Shown: one piece after another, positions 1 through 5,868 of the stretch
Numbering within the stretch: position 1 is the stretch's first letter
Layout: each line of letters starts with the position of its first letter
Origin: an uncultured Peptococcaceae bacterium
GTDB lineage: Bacteria > Bacillota > Peptococcia > Peptococcales > Peptococcaceae
Length of the DNA: 5,868 nucleotides
Direction: 5' to 3'
NCBI GenBank assembly: GCA_945949655.1
Contig: CAMFFG010000089.1
Coordinates: forward strand, 1-5,868
The notes under the pieces: model-generated
What the model saw: only the letters and a program-made list of their open reading frames with translations
Told to the model about the DNA's origin: nothing
Database searches by the model: none
Program-made: the position numbers and the translations under genes

Positions 1-1
1 G

Positions 2-313
2 CAGGGGAAGGGCAGAGTACATGGTTTAACGACTGCAGCATCTTTATGGGTAGTGGCTGCCATCGGTCTTGCGACAGGTGCAGGGTTATATCTGACAGCA
101 ATTGCGGCTACACTGCTGACGTTTATGATCCTCAGCTGGTTCTCCCATCTGGAGGAACGGGCAGCGCGGTTAATTGAGAAGCAGGCTGAAGAGCGGGCAA
201 AGAAAAAAATCTGTCTGGATAATGATGACGACTGTGTGACTGAAGATTACGATGATTGCGCGTCGTTGCAAAATTCAGTTGAACAGCAGGAAGATGCGCG
301 CACACATCTGTAA
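2..313 (+). CDS. MgtC/SapB family membrane protein (C-terminal part)
   Basis: The frame is open from the left edge and ends at TAA 311-313, giving 103 visible residues; the true start lies upstream. The stretch HGLTTAASLWVVAAIGLATG (visible residues 7-26) matches the conserved glycine/alanine-rich membrane core of the MgtC/SapB family. Hydrophobic segments lie at about residues 9-34 and 35-48. They are followed by a charged tail that is probably cytoplasmic: a basic, helical part (about 51-69, rich in E, R and K), then an acidic part with D73, D75-D77, E81, D82, D84, D85 and cysteines 71, 78 and 86. Family members are inner-membrane proteins linked to magnesium limitation and, in pathogens, to modulation of the F1Fo ATPase; the role here is unknown. 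A GTG at 53 could be taken for a start, but homology continues upstream, so it is internal. polC follows in the same direction after 91 bases. Family assignment is fairly sure; function is not. Confidence 0.85.
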   Translation, partial: QGKGRVHGLTTAASLWVVAAIGLATGAGLYLTAIAATLLTFMILSWFSHLEERAARLIEKQAEERAKKKICLDNDDDCVTEDYDDCASLQNSVEQQEDARTHL

Positions 314-404
314 AAGATCAGATTGAAGCAGCAGTTTTCTGCAAATGCGGAGCGATACCGTGAATCAGAATATTTTGTGTGGATTAGAATGACAGGAGAA
401 AGTT
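314..404 (+). other. Gap between the MgtC-family gene and polC, with polC ribosome binding site
   Basis: This 91-base gap has no convincing intrinsic terminator. The best fold is a 4-bp GCAG/CTGC stem with a TTTT loop near 331-342. I also see no promoter with both a good -35 and a good -10 element; TAGAAT at 385-390 lacks a partner and would start transcription inside the ribosome binding site. The clear signal is AGGAG at 394-398, six bases before the ATG at 405, which fixes the polC start. With no visible terminator or promoter, polC may be co-transcribed with the gene upstream; that is inference. Confidence 0.5.
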
Positions 405-3400
405 ATGGAACTGGATTACAGTTGTTTTACGCAAAAACCGAATCAGGATGTGGTGACTTTTTTAAAAACTGCCAGTGTCCGCAAGATTACAATCTCACAG
501 CAGAGCAAAGTCTGTGAGATTTTTCTTGCCTGTCAGCAGTTGCCGGAACCGGAGCTGTACACCGAATGTCTGCGTTTTTTTTCTGACAATATGACGCAGG
601 CCAATGGTTTGCGTCTGGTGATGCAGCCTACCCGTTTTCTGTCGGCCAGAGATTTTCTGGAGCAGCATTTTCCGCTGTTTCTGGCTATGCTGCAGCAACA
701 GCATCCCACAATCGCTGGCTGGCTGTATCACAGCTACTGGCAGCTGAATGAAGAAGCGGAAGAACTGACGATCTTTATTGGTCAGCAGATTGGCATCCGG
801 TTTCTTAATCAATTGCAGTTCTCGCTGCAGGCCAGCATCCTGCTGGAAGAGATTCTACAGGAACGTTTTACTGTGCATCTGCAGTGGGATAAAGCAATTA
901 AACCGCCGGAAATCAAAAAGGCAGAACCATGCATCACGACGGCACCGGAAACAAAATCTGCCCCGTCTTCGACTGCAAAACCAGCTGAAAATCTGGAAGA
1001 TGAAATTGTTATCCTGGGAAAACGGATCAAAGATCTGCCGCGTGCCATTGAATCCATCGAGGAAGAAGAGAAATTCGTAACCATTGAGGGCCGTATGTTT
1101 GGTATGGATGTGCGGGAATTAAAAAATGGCAAACAGCTGCTTACCTTTAAAATCACCGATGATCGGGATTCCATTCTGTGCAAGGTGATTAAAGAAGCCG
1201 ATGAAATCAAAGAGCTGAAGGGCAAGCTGAAAAAAGTAAAAGCGTTGCGGGTGAAAGGCAGTATTCGGCAAGACAATTTTGCCCGGGAACTGACCATGAT
1301 GGCGTTTGACCTCAACCTGGCCAAGCCCAAAAAACGCAGTGATCTGTCTGATGAGAAACGGGTGGAGCTGCATCTGCACACCAATATGAGCGCCAACGAC
1401 GCGCTGTGTGATGTGGGCGACCTGATTCAGCTGGCGGCTGACATGGGCCATGAGGCCATCGCCATTACGGATCATGGTGTGGTACAGTCTTTTCCCGAAG
1501 CTTACCATGCCGGACAGGCTGTCGGTGTAAAAATCATCTACGGACTGGAAGGTTATATCTTCAATGACGATCTGCCCAAACAGGAGCAGCGCACGTACCA
1601 CTGTATCATTCTGGCCAAAAACAAAGCCGGATTGAAGGCGCTGTATCAGCTGGTGACGGAATCTAATCTGAATTTCTTTTATCGTCGGCCTCGCATTCCC
1701 AAACGGCTGCTGGCAGCGGTGCGGGAGAATCTGGTGATCGGCAGTGCCTGTGAAGCGGGCGAGCTGATCCAGACTTACATCAAAACCAGGAAAGATCACG
1801 AGGCCCTGGTGGAGATTGCCTCTTTCTATGATTTTCTGGAAGTGCAGCCCCACGGTAACAATGAATTTATGCTGCGCAAAGGCATTTTTCAGACGGAAGA
1901 TGAGTTGAAACAGATCAATCTGGATATCTATGCGCTGGGGCAGGAGTTGGGTAAGCTAGTGGTGGCCACAGGCGATGTGCATTTTGCCAACAAGGACGAT
2001 AGCATTTACCGGGCTATTCTGATGGCCGGCAAAAAGTTTGAAGATGCCGACTATCAGGTGCCGTTGTATTATCGCAGCACTGATGAAATGCTGGCCGAGT
2101 TTGATTATTTTCCTCCGGAAGTTGCCAGAGAGATTGTCATTACCAATCCAAAGAAGATCATTGCTGATTTTGAAGAACTGAAACCGGTGCCGGATGGATT
2201 ACATTCGCCGGTTATCGAGGGTGCTGAGGATGAGATCCGGAATCTGACCTACAGCAAAGCTCACGAGCTGTATGGTCCTGAACTGCCGGAGATGGTGCAG
2301 AAGCGTATTACCAAAGAGCTGGACTCCATCATCGGCAATGGTTTCTCGGTGCTGTATCTCATCGCCCACAAACTGGTGAAGAAATCCAACGACGATGGGT
2401 ACCTGGTGGGCTCTCGTGGGTCCGTCGGCTCCTCCTTTGTGGCTAATATGACTGGCATTACCGAGGTGAATTCCTTGCCGCCGCATTATCGCTGCCCGAA
2501 ATGTTATAACACAATTTTTAAAGACGATGGCACATACAGTGCCGGCGCCGATATGCCTGACGCTGTGTGTGAAAAATGCGGCACGCCTATGATCAAAGAT
2601 GGACATGATATTCCTTTTGAGACATTCCTGGGCTTTAAAGGCGACAAAGTGCCTGATATTGACCTGAACTTTTCTGGTGTATATCAGCCCCGGGCCCATG
2701 CCTACACCGAAGAACTGTTTGGGAAGGATAACGTGTTTCGGGCGGGAACCTTTCAGACTTTTGCGGAAAAGACGGCCCAGGGCTATGTGGTCAATTATCT
2801 CAACGAGCGCAATATTCGGCGCAAACAGGCCGATATCGAGCGGCTGGCGCTGGGATTTACCGGTGTGCGCCGCACAACCGGCCAGCATCCTGGCGGTCTG
2901 ATGGTTATTCCCAAAGGCGTTGATGTGCATGATTTTACGCCATTGCAGATTCCCGCCGACGATCCGACCAAGGGCACGGTGACGACTCATTTTACCTATG
3001 AACAGATCCATGACCGTCTGGTAAAGCTGGATATTCTGGGCCACGATAATCCTACCATTATTCGTATGCTGGAGGATATCACCGGCTGTGATTACAAGGA
3101 TATCCCGCTGGATGAAAAGAAGACCCTGTCGCTGTTTTCCAGCACGGAGGCGCTGGGCGTTACACCGGAACAGATCGGCTCTGAGGTGGGCACCTACGGT
3201 ATTCCGGAGTTTGGAACCAAGTTCACCCGGCAGATGCTGGTAGATGTACAGCCCAAAACCTTTTCTGATCTGGTGCGTATCAGTGGTTTCTCCCACGGTA
3301 CCGATGTATGGCTGGGCAATGCCCAGGATCTGATTTTAAGTGGCACTGCCACGGCCTCGGAGGTTATTGGCTGCCGTGACGATATTATGATTTATCTGAT

Positions 3401-4073
3401 TCATAAAGGGCTGGAAGCAGGCAGAGCCTTTAAGATTATGGAAAGCGTGCGAAAAGGACGGGGACTCAAACCAGAGGATGAAGATTATATGCGGGAAAAG
3501 AATGTGCCGGAATGGTATATTTTATCCTGCAAAAAGGTGAAATATCTGTTCCCGAAAGCTCACGCGGTGGCCTATGTGATGATGGCCTTCCGCATTGCCT
3601 GGTTTAAGATCTATTATCCGCTGGCTTTCTATGCCGCAGCCTTTACAGTGCGCACTGACGATTTTGACGCTGATATCATCTGCAAAGGCTTGCCGGAAAT
3701 CGAAACGCAGCTGAAAAACATCAAAGCCATGGGCAATGACGCCACCGATAAAGATAAAAAGTTTCAGGTGATTCTGGAACTGTGCCTGGAAATGTATCAG
3801 AGAGGCTACAGCTGCGAACGGGTCAGTCTGACCGAATCGGCTGCGGAGACTTTCCGCGTGGTGGATGGGCGGCTGATCCCGCCTTTTACCGCATTGCAGG
3901 GCTTAGGACAGGCCGTTGCCTGCAGTATTGTTGAGGCTCGCGAACAGGCGCCGTTTACCTCTGTTGAGGACTTATCCAACCGGGGCAAAACAGGCAAAGC
4001 AATCATTGAAACATTACAGAATCATGGTGTGCTTGACAGTCTGCCCGAGTCGGATCAGCTGCAGTTGTTTTAG
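405..4073 (+). CDS. polC: DNA polymerase III alpha subunit, PolC type, lacking the exonuclease domain
   Basis: This is the replicative DNA polymerase catalytic subunit of low-GC Gram-positive-type replisomes. At 1222 residues it is about 215 shorter than Bacillus PolC (about 1437). Domains in order: N-terminal domain about 1-150; proline/alanine-rich linker about 165-200; OB fold about 222-308; PHP domain about 320-530; polymerase palm, thumb and fingers about 600-1090; C-terminal region to 1222. Catalytic aspartates are D751 and D753 (PDIDLNF) and D876 (KLDILGHD). GSRGSVGSS is at 669-677. A zinc site is formed by C697/C700 and C722/C725. The C-terminal QLQLF (1218-1222) is a sliding-clamp binding motif. 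The DEDD exonuclease that normally interrupts the PHP domain is wholly absent: YGLEGY (379-384) is followed within 15 residues by the H399 strand. The frame is unbroken, so this is a domain absence, not a frameshift. PHP metal-ligand positions look complete: H323, H325, D332, H357, E382, H399, C449, D524, H526. The start is ATG 405, with AGGAG six bases upstream. It is the last gene on its strand before a convergent operon. Confidence 0.97.
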   Translation: MELDYSCFTQKPNQDVVTFLKTASVRKITISQQSKVCEIFLACQQLPEPELYTECLRFFSDNMTQANGLRLVMQPTRFLSARDFLEQHFPLFLAMLQQQHPTIAGWLYHSYWQLNEEAEELTIFIGQQIGIRFLNQLQFSLQASILLEEILQERFTVHLQWDKAIKPPEIKKAEPCITTAPETKSAPSSTAKPAENLEDEIVILGKRIKDLPRAIESIEEEEKFVTIEGRMFGMDVRELKNGKQLLTFKITDDRDSILCKVIKEADEIKELKGKLKKVKALRVKGSIRQDNFARELTMMAFDLNLAKPKKRSDLSDEKRVELHLHTNMSANDALCDVGDLIQLAADMGHEAIAITDHGVVQSFPEAYHAGQAVGVKIIYGLEGYIFNDDLPKQEQRTYHCIILAKNKAGLKALYQLVTESNLNFFYRRPRIPKRLLAAVRENLVIGSACEAGELIQTYIKTRKDHEALVEIASFYDFLEVQPHGNNEFMLRKGIFQTEDELKQINLDIYALGQELGKLVVATGDVHFANKDDSIYRAILMAGKKFEDADYQVPLYYRSTDEMLAEFDYFPPEVAREIVITNPKKIIADFEELKPVPDGLHSPVIEGAEDEIRNLTYSKAHELYGPELPEMVQKRITKELDSIIGNGFSVLYLIAHKLVKKSNDDGYLVGSRGSVGSSFVANMTGITEVNSLPPHYRCPKCYNTIFKDDGTYSAGADMPDAVCEKCGTPMIKDGHDIPFETFLGFKGDKVPDIDLNFSGVYQPRAHAYTEELFGKDNVFRAGTFQTFAEKTAQGYVVNYLNERNIRRKQADIERLALGFTGVRRTTGQHPGGLMVIPKGVDVHDFTPLQIPADDPTKGTVTTHFTYEQIHDRLVKLDILGHDNPTIIRMLEDITGCDYKDIPLDEKKTLSLFSSTEALGVTPEQIGSEVGTYGIPEFGTKFTRQMLVDVQPKTFSDLVRISGFSHGTDVWLGNAQDLILSGTATASEVIGCRDDIMIYLIHKGLEAGRAFKIMESVRKGRGLKPEDEDYMREKNVPEWYILSCKKVKYLFPKAHAVAYVMMAFRIAWFKIYYPLAFYAAAFTVRTDDFDADIICKGLPEIETQLKNIKAMGNDATDKDKKFQVILELCLEMYQRGYSCERVSLTESAAETFRVVDGRLIPPFTALQGLGQAVACSIVEAREQAPFTSVEDLSNRGKTGKAIIETLQNHGVLDSLPESDQLQLF

Positions 4074-4117
4074 TGGATGAGACAGAATTTATTGTGAGAG
4101 GTTACTAATAGGATCTT

Positions 4118-4170
4118 TGATATGAGCCTGCTAGCTGTTCTTTTGGCTAGCAGGCTCTCGGTGTATATCA
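4118..4170. repeat. Long perfect inverted repeat (hairpin) downstream of polC, no T-tract
   Basis: The arms GAGCCTGCTAGC (4124-4135) and GCTAGCAGGCTC (4146-4157) are exactly complementary over 12 bp, with a 10-base loop. Outer arms TGATAT (4118-4123) and ATATCA (4165-4170) add six more pairs after a 7-base bulge on the 3' side. It begins 45 bases past the polC stop, where a terminator would be expected, but neither strand carries a T-run after the stem. It could be a polC transcript 3' end processed or protected by the hairpin, an atypical terminator, or a copy of a short dispersed palindromic repeat. The structure is certain; its role is not. Confidence 0.6.
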
Positions 4171-4239
4171 TAACAATTTCAATATAATTCAGTCGAAAGC
4201 TCCGGTACATATTTATCTGGATGAAACGAGAGAAGCTTT

Positions 4240-4288
4240 GATAAAAGAAAGAACCTCTCAAAATGAATGTATTCACTAAGAGAGGTTC
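4240..4288 (-). terminator. Rho-independent terminator of the mrp operon
   Basis: The inverted repeat GAACCTCTC (4251-4259) and GAGAGGTTC (4280-4288) gives a perfect 9-bp stem with a 20-base loop. Inside the loop, GAAT and ATTC could pair further. Read on the minus strand, the stem is followed by TTTCTTTTAT, a T-rich tail. It lies 20 bases past the stop of the 87-residue gene, as expected for the end of that operon. On the plus strand the stem is followed by CAGTAAAAAATC, so it should not terminate polC transcription in the usual way. The loop is longer than typical, which lowers confidence a little. Confidence 0.65.
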
Positions 4289-4308
4289 CAGTAAAAAATC
4301 ATACAGAT

Positions 4309-4572
4309 TTATTCTGCAATTTCATTGGTCTGCCATTTGAATTCACCGAACTTCAGTCCGGATACCATAGCAGTTAAATCCGGACGACCATAATACTGCA
4401 TGTCTCCTTGCTGATTTACGGCCATCAGGACAATTGGTTTGTGAAAATATTCAAAGAAATTGCGTACCAGTTCACCTTTTTCTTCCTGTGGCAGGGAGAA
4501 AAAGTGAGTGTCTACTGCTACAATGACAATTTCTTTCCCTTCAACATTGACCAGTGTGCTATCAAATTTCAT
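4309..4572 (-). CDS. Hypothetical 87-residue protein encoded after mrp
   Basis: I do not recognise this family. The protein is soluble-looking, with no signal peptide, membrane segment or cysteine. The N-terminal third reads like beta strands (VNVEGKEIVIVAVDTHFF, residues 8-25). A helix follows at about 29-43 (EEKGELVRNFFEYFH), then another strand, KPIVLMAV (45-52), and a YYGRPDL loop at 60-66. This suggests a small alpha/beta fold, which is inference. The ATG at 4572 is preceded by AAGGAG (4581-4586) at eight bases, a strong start. It begins 18 bases after the mrp stop with no terminator or promoter between, so it is almost certainly co-transcribed with mrp and ends at the terminator near 4250-4288. 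The good ribosome binding site, operon position and adjacent terminator argue that it is a real gene. A role alongside Mrp in iron-sulfur or redox housekeeping is possible, but rests only on position. Confidence 0.85.
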   Translation of the reverse strand: MKFDSTLVNVEGKEIVIVAVDTHFFSLPQEEKGELVRNFFEYFHKPIVLMAVNQQGDMQYYGRPDLTAMVSGLKFGEFKWQTNEIAE

Positions 4573-4590
4573 GGGCTGTACTCCTTTTCC

Positions 4591-5451
4591 TTAATTCTGA
4601 ACCGGCAGAAAGTCCGGCAGATTTTCCATCATAATTTTCAGAACTTCGCCATCATATTCTTCAATACGACCGGCGTCGCCCAGCTGCGCCAACTGCGGAT
4701 CCAACGGGAATTTGCCGATGAGTGGCACTTTGTAATTTTTACAGGTTTCCGCAATGCTGCTTTCTCCGAACAGATAAATCTTCTTGCCACAGTCCGGGCA
4801 GGAAAGATAGCTCATATTTTCAGCGATCCCCAGCACAGGAATGTTCATCATATTTACCATTTTGATCCCTTTGCGCACGATCATATTGGCCAGATCCTGC
4901 GGGGATGTTACCATATAGACGCCATTTACAGGCAGATTCTGCAGAATGGTAAGCTGCGCATCCCCGGTTCCTGGTGGCAGATCGATTACCAGATAATCCA
5001 GGTCGCCCCAGATGACTTCTTCCCAGAACTGTTTGATAACACCGGAAACAATTGGTCCTCTCCAGACAACCGGTTCTTCATCATTGGGAAGCAGCAGGTT
5101 CATGGACATGACTGCGATACCGTTGGCACTTTTTAACGGGTAAGCACCAAATTCAGACATTTCCGGGTTGCCGTGCAATCCGAACAGTTTTGGAATGCTG
5201 GGACCTGTAATGTCACCATCCAGAATACCAACTTTGTATCCTTTTTTGTTGAGTGTGATGGCAATCAGAGAGGAGAAGGAGGATTTTCCAACGCCACCTT
5301 TTCCGCTCATCACAACAATTACATTTTTAATATTACTGAGCTGCTGTGCCTGGGTTTTCTGCGGTGCGGAACCACAGGATGAACAGCCGCCGGAAGAGCA
5401 GCTGGAAGAATCACAGCTGCCGGAAGAAGCGCATCCGCTGCAACTTGACAT
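4591..5451 (-). CDS. mrp: Mrp/ApbC-family P-loop ATPase, iron-sulfur cluster carrier
   Basis: This 286-residue cytoplasmic ATPase belongs to the Mrp/NBP35 branch of the MinD/ParA-like deviant Walker A NTPases. Characterised members bind and transfer Fe-S clusters to apoproteins, using ATP hydrolysis. The deviant Walker A is GKGGVGKSS (50-58) with signature lysine K51 and P-loop K56. The switch I region is DGDITGPSIPKLFG (78-91) and the Walker B-like segment is VIDLPPGTGD (155-164). The CxxC expected to hold a bridging cluster at the dimer interface is C218-P-D-C221. Residues 1-28 form an unusual Ser/Gly/Cys leader with six cysteines (4, 7, 13, 18, 23, 26), including two CxxC pairs. The DUF59 domain fused to some Mrp proteins is absent. 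The start at ATG 5451 is fixed by GGAGGT (5459-5464), seven bases upstream. It is the first gene of a two-gene operon, with a promoter candidate and palindrome just upstream. The family is sure; the cluster type and client proteins are not. Confidence 0.95.
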   Translation of the reverse strand: MSSCSGCASSGSCDSSSCSSGGCSSCGSAPQKTQAQQLSNIKNVIVVMSGKGGVGKSSFSSLIAITLNKKGYKVGILDGDITGPSIPKLFGLHGNPEMSEFGAYPLKSANGIAVMSMNLLLPNDEEPVVWRGPIVSGVIKQFWEEVIWGDLDYLVIDLPPGTGDAQLTILQNLPVNGVYMVTSPQDLANMIVRKGIKMVNMMNIPVLGIAENMSYLSCPDCGKKIYLFGESSIAETCKNYKVPLIGKFPLDPQLAQLGDAGRIEEYDGEVLKIMMENLPDFLPVQN

Positions 5452-5470
5452 AAATATTACCTCCGATTTT

Positions 5471-5484
5471 ATATGAATTCATAT
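5471..5484. promoter_or_regulatory. Perfect 14-bp palindrome at the predicted mrp transcript start, operator candidate
   Basis: ATATGAATTCATAT is identical to its reverse complement over all 14 bases. It sits between the predicted -10 element of the mrp promoter (5493-5498) and the mrp ribosome binding site (5459-5464), so it would cover about the first 15 transcribed bases. That is a classic place for a repressor site. It is AT-rich and I cannot assign it to a known regulator. As RNA it could form only a weak stem. Confidence 0.4.
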
Positions 5485-5492
5485 CTTATCCT

Positions 5493-5521
5493 ATTTTAAT
5501 ATTGCAGTTGAGAAAGTGCAA
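5493..5521 (-). promoter_or_regulatory. Sigma-70-type promoter candidate for mrp
   Basis: On the minus strand, TTGCAC (5521-5516) and TAAAAT (5498-5493) are separated by 17 bases, the optimal spacing. The -10 element matches the consensus at 5 of 6 positions and the -35 element at 3 of 6. Transcription would start near 5486, leaving a leader of about 35 bases before the mrp ATG. A second TTGCAC copy lies eight bases further upstream (5529-5524). Confidence 0.45.
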
Positions 5522-5574
5522 GAGTGCAATGAAAAAATTTTTCTATGATAATTCTTTCGGACTGTAATTCTATA

Positions 5575-5603
5575 TGGATATCCCGGAAATTAAGTGGTAC
5601 AAT
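5575..5603 (+). promoter_or_regulatory. Extended -10 promoter candidate for the GIY-YIG gene
   Basis: TACAAT at 5598-5603 (5 of 6 match) is preceded by TGG at 5595-5597, which forms an extended -10 (TGn) element. TGGATA at 5575-5580 gives a 4-of-6 -35 element with 17-base spacing. Transcription would start near 5610, about 22 bases before the ATG. The promoter diverges from that of mrp within the same 180-base gap. Confidence 0.5.
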
Positions 5604-5631
5604 AGGACTAATTCAGGGGAGGCGTAACAGG

Positions 5632-5868
5632 ATGGCTGTTTTTTATACCTATATCGTAGTCTGCAGCGATGCGTCTCTTTATACTGGCTATACAGATGAT
5701 CTGGTACATCGGATTCGTATGCATAACAGCGGCAAGGGTGCCCGTTATACCAGAAGCCGACTACCGGTGCGTCTGGTTTACTGGGAGAAATATCCCAGCA
5801 AACAGCAGGCGATGCAGCGGGAATATGCCATAAAGCAATGGCAGCGCAGTCAAAAGCTGCAGCTGTTA
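5632..5868 (+). CDS. GIY-YIG domain protein, UPF0213/YhbQ-like (3' end beyond window)
   Basis: The window holds 79 residues with no stop, so the end lies past the right edge. Single-domain members of this family are usually about 80-100 residues, so it is nearly complete. The degenerate GIY-YIG signature is YIVVCSD (7-13) followed by YTGYT (17-21). Next come the conserved R27 and H31-N32 helix region, GARYTR (36-41), the LVYWE strand (48-52), and E64, the likely metal-binding glutamate, in QREYAIKQW (62-70). The family is related to the nuclease domains of UvrC and SLX1. Small stand-alone members are predicted DNA endonucleases, with activity shown for only a few, so a repair role is inference. 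The start at ATG 5632 is supported by AGGGGAGG (5615-5622), nine bases upstream, and by an extended -10 promoter. It is transcribed divergently from mrp. Confidence 0.9.
   Translation, partial: MAVFYTYIVVCSDASLYTGYTDDLVHRIRMHNSGKGARYTRSRLPVRLVYWEKYPSKQQAMQREYAIKQWQRSQKLQLL

Noticed and set aside
53..55. GTG as the start of a small 86-residue protein at the left edge
   Set aside because: The upstream in-frame codons encode the conserved MgtC-family segment GLTTAASLWV, so this is an internal valine of a gene entering from the left.
323..517. 64-codon open frame on the plus strand overlapping the polC start
   Set aside because: It overlaps the polC N-terminus in another frame. The polC start at 405 has a proper ribosome binding site and family-like sequence.
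2199..3296. 365-codon open frame on the minus strand inside polC
   Set aside because: It lies fully antisense to the strongly conserved polymerase core, its translation looks like no known protein, and the polC frame explains the sequence completely.
4070..4276. 68-codon open frame on the minus strand in the gap between polC and the mrp operon
   Set aside because: It overlaps the terminator stem and runs through the 12-bp hairpin. The region is AT-rich intergenic DNA, and the frame lies downstream of the operon terminator.
4408..5136. 242-codon open frame on the plus strand across the mrp operon
   Set aside because: It runs antisense to two well-supported genes with good ribosome binding sites. 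Its aromatic- and histidine-rich composition is typical of a shadow frame.
5531..5543. GAAAAAATTTTTC as a terminator in the divergent gap
   Set aside because: Its six-base arms leave a one-base centre, so no hairpin can form, and it lies upstream of both divergent genes. It is more likely AT-rich promoter-region DNA.

Overview
The window looks like ordinary chromosome from a Bacillota (Firmicutes) bacterium. A PolC-type DNA polymerase III, good AGGAG-class ribosome binding sites and a Mrp ATPase with a cysteine-rich N-terminus all point that way. A Negativicutes member is my best guess, mainly from the overall look of the proteins; this is inference and cannot be settled from the window alone. 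Coding DNA has moderate GC and the intergenic stretches are clearly AT-rich. I see no mobile element, CRISPR array, rRNA or tRNA.

Layout. (1) Positions 2-313 (+) are the C-terminal end of an MgtC/SapB-family inner-membrane protein, cut off by the left edge. (2) A 91-base gap leads to polC (405-4073, +), a 1222-residue replicative polymerase. (3) A 235-base AT-rich gap separates convergent transcription units. It holds a perfect 12-bp hairpin without a T-tract (4124-4157) and a 9-bp hairpin followed by a T-rich tail on the minus strand (4251-4288). (4) A two-gene minus-strand operon contains mrp (5451-4591) and then, 18 bases downstream, an unrecognised 87-residue protein (4572-4309). (5) A 180-base divergent intergenic region holds a promoter candidate for each side and a perfect 14-bp palindrome at the predicted mrp transcript start. 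(6) A small GIY-YIG domain protein of the UPF0213 type (5632 onward, +) runs off the right edge.

Most notable point. The PolC lacks the whole DEDD proofreading exonuclease that normally interrupts its PHP domain, and the reading frame is intact across the junction. Its PHP domain is contiguous, and a residue is present at all nine positions of the canonical PHP metal site. This suggests either proofreading by the PHP domain or an exonuclease supplied by another protein. Apart from replication (polC) and iron-sulfur cluster handling (mrp), the genes do not form an obvious single pathway. I do not see a clear new multi-gene system; the small protein co-transcribed with mrp is the best candidate for something undescribed.
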